Positions 1-5,341 of a DNA stretch of 7,731 nucleotides are shown piece after piece. The position numbers were made by a program, and so were the translations under genes. Source of the stretch: an uncultured Mycoplasma sp. (lineage in GTDB: Bacteria > Bacillota_I > Bacilli_A > RF39 > UBA660); the NCBI GenBank assembly GCA_905209745.1, contig CAJLUG010000041.1, positions 1 through 7,731 of the forward strand, given 5' to 3'. The notes under the pieces were generated by a model. That model ran no database searches, was not told the DNA's origin, and saw nothing but the letters and a program-made list of their open reading frames with translations. Numbering within the stretch: position 1 is the stretch's first letter; every line of letters starts with the position of its first letter.

Positions 1-403
1 TGAGATAACTGATAGATATGAGGTTGAAAAAACTGGAACTGTAAGTTTGTTCATTTGGAAATATTGATTCTTTTAAGGTATATATATTTATATCAACATC
101 ATTATATTTACTGTTTTTATCAACTAAACCTCGTTTTAAACTGATTTTTGGGATTTCTAAAACTGCTATATAGTTTATAACACTTTCCTTTTTACTTTCT
201 TCTTCAACTTGCTCTTCAGTTGTTTCTTGTTCTATTTGTGGTATTTCTTGAAAAAATATTTCGATACTTTTTTCTTCTTGCTTGTGATTTTCATATAAAC
301 CATAGTATTTATAGACAAGCAAAAAAATACTACCAAGAATAAGAAAAGCACTTATTATAATCAACAAGTGCTTATTTTCTATTTTTGCTTTTCTTTTTAG
401 CAT
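1..403 (-). CDS. Sortase, N-terminal part (runs off window, apparently disrupted)
   Basis: The frame opens at an ATG at 403 that overlaps the last 32 bases of the adhesin gene, with an AGG about 11 bases upstream, and stays open to the window edge (134 codons). Residues 12-32 form one membrane anchor. A Glu/Lys-rich linker follows to about residue 75, then a sortase core start, YIAVLEIPKISLKRG (about 77-91), and a YNDVDINI stretch typical of the SrtB/SrtD-like sortases that accompany Cna-B adhesins. Sortases are transpeptidases that cut a C-terminal sorting signal and join the protein to cell wall or to another pilin. The catalytic His and TLxTC Cys would lie outside the window. After about residue 115 (position ~58) the expected ...NLILxxHSG strand is not seen, and the opposite strand encodes a sortase-like segment instead. 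I therefore regard the gene as interrupted or joined to an inverted piece near 45-58. Overlap with the adhesin suggests translational coupling. Confidence 0.78.
   Translation of the reverse strand, partial: MLKRKAKIENKHLLIIISAFLILGSIFLLVYKYYGLYENHKQEEKSIEIFFQEIPQIEQETTEEQVEEESKKESVINYIAVLEIPKISLKRGLVDKNSKYNDVDINIYTLKESIFPNEQTYSSSFFNLISISYL
2..67 (+). pseudogene. Sortase internal fragment in opposite orientation
   Basis: Reading the plus strand from base 2 gives EITDRYEVEKTGTVSL, then unrelated residues and a TGA at 65-67. The YEVEKTGTV pattern is what I expect for the strand before the TLxTC catalytic loop in the same sortase type whose N-terminus is encoded on the minus strand at 403-~58. 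Similarity ends around base 49. It is either the inverted middle of the same gene, the end of a second sortase gene in convergent orientation, or an assembly or cloning chimera. The recognition rests on about 16 residues recalled from family patterns, so it is moderate only. Confidence 0.5.
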
Positions 404-2861
404 AAATAATAATTCCTATACCTGATAATAAAAGTGTTGCTGAAATAATTTCAATAAGAATGTCTTTTTCTTGTAATGTATTAGGAACTTCAACAATCTT
501 TTCATTAGTCATATCTGCTTTAACAATTTCTCCGTTTTCAGTAATAGAAAACCACATTTTCTCCTCGTTTAAAATATACCCATCTGGTGCATCTGATTCT
601 AAAATAAAGTATTTGCCAACTGGTAAATCAGTAATAATGATTTTTCCATTCTCATCAGTTCTTCCCTCAAAAACTTTAACTCCATTTTCTGTAAAGATTT
701 CAATTTTCGTATCAGGTAGTGGATCTCCAGTTACTAAATCAGTTTTGGTAAATTCAAGTTCGCCTTTTGGATACTTATTATCAAGAGTAAATGTTTTATA
801 TACCACTTCAGTATATTGATCTTCATAAACAAGTTCAAACTCGTATGTATTTGGATCAAGAACATTGTTATTAGCAGACTTGATTTCCTTTAGTGTATAT
901 TTTCCTAAAGGTAAGTTATCTATACTTGCATAACCATCTTTGTCAGTAACTAAAATAGTAACTAATTCGCCTTTCTTATAATAAGTTTTTCCTCCAACAA
1001 TTATATCTTCATTTGCACGAAGTTCAAATTCTGCTCCTTCAAGTTTAATTTTTTCATAATGATAAGAGTCATCCTCAACGATAAGTTCTTCTCCAGTTTT
1101 ATTGATTTCTACTTTTCCTTTAACTTGAGTATTTTCAAATTCCACTTCAACAATAGCACCAAATACATCATCATTAATTAAAGTAGAATCATCTCCAATA
1201 GCAAATGTTAAGGCTTCTTCATTCCATAAATAACCATCTAACTTTTGGTCTTGTTCTTCTAAACGATAAGTTCCACTTTCTAATGGTAATGGTGTAAGTA
1301 AAATTCCCTCATCATTAGTTTCAAAAACACATTGTTCTTTGTCTGTAACTTGACATACATATTCGTTATTTTCAACATCAAAAATTTTAAATTTAATTCC
1401 TGCTACTGGAATAGTATTTCCAGTTTCTGAATCAATTTTTATAACTTTTAATCTAGCAGTAATTTCTGCATTTGCAAGCAACTTGTAAATTGGATCTTCT
1501 GAATATTCATTTACGACTATTTCAAAATCTTCTACCATTTCATGATCTTCAGTTGAACTTATTTGCCTAACTGTATAAGTTCCGTATGGTAAAGTGGCTG
1601 TTGCATAACCGTTTTCATCAGTAGTAATACTTGTTACTTTTTCGCCAGTTGACTTTAAATATATATCAAAAGTTACATTAGGCTCACCAGTTAAGAATCC
1701 TGTTTCATCACTAGCATAAACTTTAAATATTTTTAAATCACGTTCAATAACTTTCTCTGTAACATCTACCTCTGGATACAAGTCATCTTTCGTAATATTA
1801 AAAAAATACTTGGTTTCGTTAAGTTCGTATCCAGTTGAGGATTTTTCTTCTTTTAGAAAAAACGTACCTAAAGATGGCAAATAATCACTTGTTACATATT
1901 CTCCACCTTTTGAAATAACTTCGCCTACTCTATTTCCTTCTAAATCATAAATACCATATACTGCACCATCTAAAGTTGCATCTCCTTGAGCAATGCCCAA
2001 GCCAGTATCCATGTCAACTTTTTTTACTGATACCTTACCACCTACGATTTCAATTTTTAAATTTACATCAATCGGATCGTAAGCTCCTCTCATCATTAAA
2101 TCTTGTGATGTAGGATGATAATAAATAATCGCAGGATGTGAGTAATTTTTATCTCTTTTACTGATAGTAACACTACCATCGCCAACATCATTTGCAGTGA
2201 TACTTAATGTGTTTCCACTAATAGAAGCACTAACATTATCAGTATCAACAACTTCAAACTTATTTAATACATTGTTAGAATCAGTTAATTCTACTGTATC
2301 TCCAATAACCATATCAATAGTATCATTAGTTATATTAGGGCTAATATTATGTTCTTCTACCAAACGATTTAACTCATTAATTTCATTTGTGTATTTAGTA
2401 ATTCGATTTCCATTAAGTGAATCAGTAAAATAAATGTCATAACCATGAGGTACTGTTTGCCATATTAAATATTGAGTTACTGTATACCAATGTATGTCAG
2501 TATGGTTTCCATATCCGTAACCATAATATGCAAGCAAAGTAATTCTTCTCCATTGCTCTTGTGTCATCTGTCCTACATAGGATTGGTCAAAATCTTGTCC
2601 TGGATAAACAGCTCCATCTGAAACTGGAGTACCAGGTTCAATACAGTAAACGAAACTTCCATCGGAATTTCTAGTAATTACTGTCATCTGTTGGTATTTT
2701 CTTGTACTTCCTTTTACCTTTAAGATATAATCTCCACTTATCCATTGAGATTTATCATTAAAAGTTTCATTATATGTTGATGCATTTACTGTTGGCACAC
2801 ATGAAATTCCAATCAACAATAACATCAAACCATTAATTATCTTACTTTTTATCTTCTTCAT
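372..2861 (-). CDS. Thioester-domain, Cna-B/SpaA-repeat surface adhesin with VPNTL sorting signal
   Basis: A cell-wall-anchored adhesin of 829 aa. Residues 1-27 are a signal peptide (KKIKSK, hydrophobic core, cut likely after VNA). Residues about 40-170 are a thioester (TED/TIE) domain: Cys73 in FVYCIEPG and Gln130 in TVTQYLIWQ fit the Cys-Gln internal thioester pair that lets such proteins bond covalently to host targets. A beta-rich linker (about 185-290) follows, then five SpaA/Cna-B-like repeats, each opening with a Lys motif (SVKK, KIFK, KVIK, EINK, EFTK). Most end in a Y-x-x-x-E strand, as in isopeptide-stabilised domains; repeat 2 has YTVRQ instead. The C-terminus has VPNTL (792-796), a membrane span (about 801-821) and a KKKSKNRK tail. 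The start ATG has AGGAGG five bases upstream. It lies between the stalk protein and the sortase that probably anchors it. Start, end and general role are secure; the ligand is unknown. Confidence 0.93.
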   Translation of the reverse strand: MKKIKSKIINGLMLLLIGISCVPTVNASTYNETFNDKSQWISGDYILKVKGSTRKYQQMTVITRNSDGSFVYCIEPGTPVSDGAVYPGQDFDQSYVGQMTQEQWRRITLLAYYGYGYGNHTDIHWYTVTQYLIWQTVPHGYDIYFTDSLNGNRITKYTNEINELNRLVEEHNISPNITNDTIDMVIGDTVELTDSNNVLNKFEVVDTDNVSASISGNTLSITANDVGDGSVTISKRDKNYSHPAIIYYHPTSQDLMMRGAYDPIDVNLKIEIVGGKVSVKKVDMDTGLGIAQGDATLDGAVYGIYDLEGNRVGEVISKGGEYVTSDYLPSLGTFFLKEEKSSTGYELNETKYFFNITKDDLYPEVDVTEKVIERDLKIFKVYASDETGFLTGEPNVTFDIYLKSTGEKVTSITTDENGYATATLPYGTYTVRQISSTEDHEMVEDFEIVVNEYSEDPIYKLLANAEITARLKVIKIDSETGNTIPVAGIKFKIFDVENNEYVCQVTDKEQCVFETNDEGILLTPLPLESGTYRLEEQDQKLDGYLWNEEALTFAIGDDSTLINDDVFGAIVEVEFENTQVKGKVEINKTGEELIVEDDSYHYEKIKLEGAEFELRANEDIIVGGKTYYKKGELVTILVTDKDGYASIDNLPLGKYTLKEIKSANNNVLDPNTYEFELVYEDQYTEVVYKTFTLDNKYPKGELEFTKTDLVTGDPLPDTKIEIFTENGVKVFEGRTDENGKIIITDLPVGKYFILESDAPDGYILNEEKMWFSITENGEIVKADMTNEKIVEVPNTLQEKDILIEIISATLLLSGIGIIIYAKKKSKNRK

Positions 2862-2865
2862 AAAT

Positions 2866-2876
2866 TCCTCCTATTT
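2866..2876 (-). promoter_or_regulatory. Strong ribosome binding site of the adhesin
   Basis: On the minus strand ATAGGAGGAAT precedes the ATG by a few bases. This is a near-perfect anti-16S match and fixes the start at 2861. Only about 20 bases separate it from the preceding terminator, so no complete promoter fits between them; transcripts must come from readthrough or from a promoter inside the upstream gene. Confidence 0.8.
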
Positions 2877-2880
2877 TTAC

Positions 2881-2906
2881 CAAAAGAAAAAAGCCTATCA
2901 AGGCTT
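2881..2906 (-). terminator. Intrinsic terminator with the upstream gene's stop codon in its loop
   Basis: On the minus strand AAGCC, a six-base loop and GGCTT are followed by TTTTCTTTT. The stem is 2891-2895 with 2902-2906, and the TGA stop of the 198-aa gene is in the loop (2898-2900). A ribosome finishing that gene would cover the hairpin. The stem is short (5 bp), so partial readthrough into the adhesin is plausible. Confidence 0.65.
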
Positions 2907-3494
2907 GGGAATATCTGGATAAGCAATATAGTTATTATTTCCATCAAACATAGTCAACATATAGTACATAACACCACAGTCATCAGTAGTATAATCGCAA
3001 AAATATCCGTAATACCCGTATTCTTTTTTATAAAGTTCTCCAACTCTATTACATTCTGCCATAGAATCAAAGTCTGCTCTAAAAACTGTATAAAATTTTT
3101 TAGGTGTGCAACTAGGTTCTTCTACTACTGGTGGAGTTATCGTTTGTGGTGGAGTTGGTGTTGTTGTTTGCTGGTTATTAGTGTTAGTATCATTTTTAGG
3201 AGTTGTATATGTTTCATTTGTATTAGCCTCACTTTGTGGCATTTCTTCCTTTGGTTTTTCTTCTATTTGTTCTTCTTTATTTTCAGTTTCAAGTTTTTCT
3301 TCATTATCATCTTCTTCTTTTTCTTCGGTTATACTTTCTGTTTTTAAATCAGAATTTAATCGTGTTTTTGATGATTGTTCTTTTGAAACATCTCTATTAT
3401 TTATAATACCTATACCTATTACAGTACCAAAAAGAAATAATGATACTATAATTACCAAAATAACTCTTTTAAGCATCTTTCTTTTAGTGGTCAT
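2898..3494 (-). CDS. Membrane-anchored stalk protein with four-cysteine C-terminal domain, unknown function
   Basis: I do not recognise a named family. From the ATG at 3494 it has 198 aa: a basic N-terminus, one hydrophobic span (about 10-31: VILVIIVSLFLFGTVIGIGII), a highly charged Glu/Lys segment (about 45-90), a Thr/Pro/Asn-rich stretch, and a compact C-terminal domain of about 65 residues. That domain starts at SCTPKKFYTVF and has four cysteines (SCTP, AECN, YFCDY, DDCG) with many Tyr, so one or two disulfides outside the cell are likely. It probably sits on the cell surface, tethered by its N-terminus. A TTG start 12 bases further up (3506) is a real alternative, because GGAG lies 7 bases before it while AGGAG lies 12 bases before the ATG. 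It precedes the adhesin and sortase on the same strand and is probably part of that operon, perhaps as an assembly or adhesin partner. Confidence 0.75.
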   Translation of the reverse strand: MTTKRKMLKRVILVIIVSLFLFGTVIGIGIINNRDVSKEQSSKTRLNSDLKTESITEEKEEDDNEEKLETENKEEQIEEKPKEEMPQSEANTNETYTTPKNDTNTNNQQTTTPTPPQTITPPVVEEPSCTPKKFYTVFRADFDSMAECNRVGELYKKEYGYYGYFCDYTTDDCGVMYYMLTMFDGNNNYIAYPDIPKP

Positions 3495-3523
3495 ATAATT
3501 ATTCAACTCCTAACTCCAAAATC

Positions 3524-3553
3524 GTTATATTGCCTTTTAATGCACTTTGACAA
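3524..3553 (-). promoter_or_regulatory. Candidate promoter of the surface-protein operon
   Basis: On the minus strand TTGTCA (3548-3553), an 18-base spacer and TATAAC (3524-3529) match sigma-A boxes. The start of transcription would fall about 10 bases before the ribosome binding site of the 198-aa gene, giving a very short leader. A second, weaker candidate (TTGCAA at 3595-3600, 17 bases, GATAAA at 3572-3577) lies just upstream. Confidence 0.5.
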
Positions 3554-3625
3554 CGGATATAACATATTCTATTTATCACTCTAAAAAAGAAATTTTGCAA
3601 GAGTTTTTTTGATTTTTTCTAAAAA

Positions 3626-3661
3626 TTACGGTATTTTCTGTCGTTTATTGAAAATGTGCAT
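3626..3661 (-). CDS. 11-aa leader ORF (13 aa from an upstream ATG)
   Basis: The peptide MHIFNKRQKIP is preceded by GAAAGGAG, with AGGAG eight bases before the ATG at 3661. An earlier ATG at 3667 in the same frame is only two bases from AGGAG. It ends in TAA at 3626-3628. The good ribosome binding site argues for translation. No full-length gene follows in the next 130 bases, so it looks like a regulatory leader peptide or the remnant of one. It cannot be confirmed by length or family. Confidence 0.4.
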   Translation of the reverse strand: MHIFNKRQKIP

Positions 3662-3666
3662 TTTCA
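3649..3666. repeat. 18-bp palindrome over the leader ORF start
   Basis: TGAAAATG-TG-CATTTTCA has perfect 8-bp arms around a 2-bp centre. It covers both possible start codons of the short leader ORF. It could be a DNA operator or, with a few central pairs open, an RNA hairpin hiding the start. Confidence 0.6.
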
Positions 3667-3727
3667 TCACTCCTTTCAAAGTTAGTTTTTTGACAATGAG
3701 ATCCCTATAAACTCATAAAATTAATGC

Positions 3728-3752
3728 AAAAAAAAGAGTCCAAAAAGGCTCC
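3728..3752 (-). terminator. Intrinsic terminator after the ArpU-like gene
   Basis: On the minus strand GGAGCC, loop TTTTT and GGACTC are followed by eight T. The stem has five pairs with one bulged A. It lies about 20 bases after the stop of the 158-aa gene. Confidence 0.7.
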
Positions 3753-3772
3753 TACGGTTACTTTTCAATTTA

Positions 3773-4249
3773 TTATTTATAAACAATTATATTAAATACG
3801 ATACCAAATCTAATAATTGCACTATTCTTAATAGTATTAAATGCTTCTCTGCCTAAATCAAATTTAGTCCTTAATGATGCCTCTGATTTACCACATAATA
3901 AGCAATCATTAATATATGCATTTTCCTCTTTAGACATTATAGAGTATAATTTGTTAAGTTGAATATTAAACTCATTATAGGCTTGCTCACTATCAAGTTT
4001 ATATTCAACTGCTTTACCAACAGGGTCAGAAACATTATTAGAGAATTGTTCTAATCTTGGTCTATAATTAGCAGTTAATCTAACATGATAGCCATTAATA
4101 AACTTATTTCTAGCTATTTTTAGTTCTCTTAACTTTTCTATAACTTTTTCATAAGTCGCTAGTATATCATAGCCTACCATTTCTTCTTTTGTTAATGTAA
4201 AATTGTCTGCATATTCTTCTTCGTAACATTGTTCATAATTTGTATTCAA
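3773..4249 (-). CDS. ArpU/RinA-like putative transcription regulator
   Basis: From the TTG at 4249 it has 158 aa. The N-terminal half is acidic, then helical (VGYDILATYEKVIEKLREL). The middle holds RLTANYRPRLEQFSNNVSDP, a motif of unknown meaning. The C-terminal 60 residues (MSKEENAYINDCLLCGKSE, FDLGREAFNTIKNSAIIRF) resemble the sigma-region-4-like HTH of phage and mobile-element regulators such as ArpU/RinA. This assignment is by pattern only. A GTG three codons upstream (4258) is possible, but GAAAGGGTGG sits five bases before the TTG and is too close to the GTG. The gene follows a strong terminator and has no clear promoter of its own, so it may be expressed by readthrough from 4576-4604. 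An element-borne regulator would fit the surrounding repeats and leader ORFs. Confidence 0.6.
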   Translation of the reverse strand: MNTNYEQCYEEEYADNFTLTKEEMVGYDILATYEKVIEKLRELKIARNKFINGYHVRLTANYRPRLEQFSNNVSDPVGKAVEYKLDSEQAYNEFNIQLNKLYSIMSKEENAYINDCLLCGKSEASLRTKFDLGREAFNTIKNSAIIRFGIVFNIIVYK

Positions 4250-4270
4250 AGTAACCACCCTTTCAATATA

Positions 4271-4321
4271 AAATAAAAGAGAGAAAATTAGAGGGGCAAA
4301 AGCCCTTAACTTTCTCTCTTT
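4271..4321 (-). terminator. Long stem-loop terminator after the 41-aa ORF (possibly bidirectional)
   Basis: A perfect 11-bp inverted repeat, AAAGAGAGAAA (4276-4286) with TTTCTCTCTTT (4311-4321), encloses an inner stem GGGC-AAAA-GCCC (4294-4305). On the minus strand TTTTATTTTA follows. It separates the 41-aa ORF, whose stop lies in the stem, from the ArpU-like gene. Confidence 0.85.
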
Positions 4322-4431
4322 ATAATTCTTAATACGTTATTTTTAGAGACTTTAAAAATACTCGCATTATTATAGCAACTATTTACACTTAAACAGCCTG
4401 CTGAAGAACATCCTTTTTTACTAGAAATCAT
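4306..4431 (-). CDS. 41-aa basic peptide with three N-terminal cysteines, unknown
   Basis: I do not recognise this peptide. The ATG at 4431 has GAGG seven bases upstream, a good ribosome binding site. The N-terminal half is small and polar with cysteines at residues 8, 13 and 18 (KKGCSSAGC, then NSCYNN), evenly spaced by five. The C-terminal half is basic and could form an amphipathic helix (IFKVSKNNVLRIIKRES); net charge is clearly positive. The stop is inside the first arm of a strong terminator and an attenuator-like hairpin ends 18 bases before the ATG, so it forms its own small transcription unit behind the promoter at 4576-4604. It could be a leader or regulatory peptide, a small toxin or antimicrobial precursor, or a chance ORF. 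No modifying enzyme lies next to it. Confidence 0.45.
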   Translation of the reverse strand: MISSKKGCSSAGCLSVNSCYNNASIFKVSKNNVLRIIKRES

Positions 4432-4449
4432 CTTATAACCTCATTTCAT

Positions 4450-4512
4450 AAAAAAGGGGCGAAAAAGTCAGTAACTGTTCTCAAAATAGAAATGATACTG
4501 CTTTTTCTACCC
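4450..4512 (-). promoter_or_regulatory. Attenuator-like stem-loop upstream of the 41-aa ORF
   Basis: On the minus strand the stem is GGG, a two-base mismatch, GAAAAAG, CAGTA, then a loop of about 22 bases, TACTG, a bulged A, CTTTTTC, GC and CCC, followed by TTTTTT (4450-4455). The loop can add TTCT/AGAA. This is an intrinsic terminator between promoter and coding start. Its position immediately before a ribosome binding site is typical of transcription attenuation. I see no match to a named riboswitch. Confidence 0.65.
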
Positions 4513-4575
4513 TAACAACTCTAAATTTTATTAATAATAGCATCTGCCATTACATCAACAAATAAATTGCCTTAT

Positions 4576-4604
4576 ATTCTAACGGTTTTAGAAATAAGTG
4601 TCAA
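4576..4604 (-). promoter_or_regulatory. Consensus sigma-A promoter
   Basis: TTGACA (4599-4604), exactly 17 bases, and TAGAAT (4576-4581) on the minus strand. This is the best -35 and spacing in the window. It drives a leader of about 60 bases into the hairpin at 4450-4512, then the 41-aa ORF and possibly the ArpU-like gene. Confidence 0.8.
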
Positions 4605-4612
4605 TAGTTTTT

Positions 4613-4672
4613 ATTAAAAAAATAAACAAAAAGCAAAGAAATAATCTCTCTCTTTGCATAATTTGTTTATTT
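4613..4672 (-). terminator. Long hairpin terminator directly after a promoter; possible ~60-nt RNA
   Basis: Arms AAATAAACAAA (4620-4630) and TTTGTTTATTT (4662-4672) plus GCAAAGA/TCTTTGC (4633-4639 and 4651-4657) form an almost continuous stem of 18 pairs. On the minus strand it ends in a run of T. The promoter boxes at 4679-4706 would start RNA at about 4672, so the transcript would be little more than this hairpin unless polymerase reads through. Confidence 0.75.
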
Positions 4673-4678
4673 TACATT

Positions 4679-4708
4679 ATTATACCACTTGACAAGATGG
4701 AGTCAAGT
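4679..4708 (-). promoter_or_regulatory. Promoter with operator-like dyad
   Basis: On the minus strand TTGACT (4701-4706), 16 bases and TATAAT (4679-4684). A perfect 7-bp dyad, ACTTGAC (4687-4693) and GTCAAGT (4702-4708) with an 8-base centre, covers the -35 box and spacer. That placement is typical for a repressor or MerR-type regulator site. The regulator is not identified. Confidence 0.65.
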
Positions 4709-4709
4709 T

Positions 4710-4753
4710 TATTTCATGTCTATTTCATGTCGTTTTATGCTTTTTTTATGTCG
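4710..4753. repeat. Short tandem repeats of TATTTCATGTC type
   Basis: TATTTCATGTC occurs twice in direct tandem (4710-4720 and 4721-4731). Related copies follow (GTTTTATGC at 4732-4740, TTTTATGTCG at 4744-4753). The ~11-bp period puts copies on one DNA face. Iterons, recombinase arm sites or an upstream activator site would all fit. Confidence 0.6.
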
Positions 4754-4773
4754 CTTTTAAAATAACCACTTTT

Positions 4774-5256
4774 TTAACAATTTAACTCTTTTAAAATGTT
4801 TTTTTCAATAGCATCTAAAAGTTTTTCTTCAGACATCATATTTATATATTGTCTTAATTGATTGTATTTATTTATTGCAGATTCTTTATCTTCCTCAATA
4901 CCACCAAATACTCCAGAAATATCTAAATCACAATTACCAACTGGGAATGATACAACTGCACCATACTCAAATAATAATCTCTTATTTAAAGGTAATGGCT
5001 GATAATCTTTATCTAAAGCAATAGGATCGGTGTGTTCATAATTTATTAAGTATAACCCAAAGGAGATATTACCTTTATTAATATCATCTTTAAATATATA
5101 AACATCTTTCAAATCCCTATTACTATGATTTTGTGAAAAATCATCTGAATTAACTTCATTATCTATTTTTGATATTACTTCGTGTAATTCCTTATGTTGC
5201 TTATCTTGTAATTCTTTCATCAAGTTGAATATATTTTTTCTTTTTTCTTCTAGCAT
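4774..5256 (-). CDS. Hypothetical soluble protein, 160 aa
   Basis: No family recognised. The ATG at 5256 is preferred to a GTG at 5274 because AAAGAGGA lies six bases before it. The N-terminal 35 residues are charged and probably helical (KRKNIFNLMKELQDKQHKELHEVISKI). The middle is mixed, with INYEHTDPIALDKDYQPLP and FEYGAVVSFPVGNCDLDISGVFGG suggesting a beta-rich core. The C-terminus is helical again. There is no signal peptide or membrane span, so it is probably cytoplasmic. It lies downstream of the small membrane protein with its own promoter candidate at 5307-5335 and has no terminator until 4672. Confidence 0.65.
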   Translation of the reverse strand: MLEEKRKNIFNLMKELQDKQHKELHEVISKIDNEVNSDDFSQNHSNRDLKDVYIFKDDINKGNISFGLYLINYEHTDPIALDKDYQPLPLNKRLLFEYGAVVSFPVGNCDLDISGVFGGIEEDKESAINKYNQLRQYINMMSEEKLLDAIEKNILKELNC

Positions 5257-5306
5257 ACTAAATCCTCTTTTCACTACACAAATACTAATTTGGACTTATG
5301 TAAATA

Positions 5307-5335
5307 ATTGTACCACATAAATATGATATTTATAA
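5307..5335 (-). promoter_or_regulatory. Promoter with a 17-bp palindrome between the boxes
   Basis: On the minus strand TTATAA (5330-5335), 17 bases and TACAAT (5307-5312), the latter with an extended TGG before it. ATAAATATGATATTTAT (5317-5333) is a perfect palindrome with 8-bp arms and overlaps the spacer and -35. It is a likely operator for the 160-aa gene. Confidence 0.55.
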
Positions 5336-5341
5336 CCCATT

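Noticed and set aside
460..819. Plus-strand open frame of 119 codons
   Set aside because: It is antisense to the Cna-B repeats and sorting signal of the adhesin, has no ribosome binding site and shows low-complexity hydrophobic/Ser composition.
2197..2433. Plus-strand open frame of 78 codons
   Set aside because: Antisense to the well-supported adhesin gene; no start signal or recognisable protein.
3106..3498. Two overlapping plus-strand open frames rich in Ser, Val, Cys and Phe
   Set aside because: They mirror the Glu/Lys- and Thr/Pro-rich codons of the stalk protein on the other strand; composition is an artefact of that low complexity.
3579..3610. Possible plus-strand terminator ACTCT...AGAGT followed by T-run
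   Set aside because: Stem of only five pairs with a 16-base loop and no plus-strand gene upstream to terminate.
4610..4662. Small ORF starting MQRERLFLCF inside the hairpin at 4613-4672
   Set aside because: No ribosome binding site; the sequence is explained by the inverted repeat of the terminator.
4710..4753. CRISPR-like array
   Set aside because: The repeats are only 11 bases, directly adjacent without spacers, and no cas gene is present.
5296..5340. 14-codon ORF starting ATGGGTTATAAATATC on the minus strand
   Set aside because: It coincides with the promoter boxes and palindrome upstream of the 160-aa gene and has no ribosome binding site.
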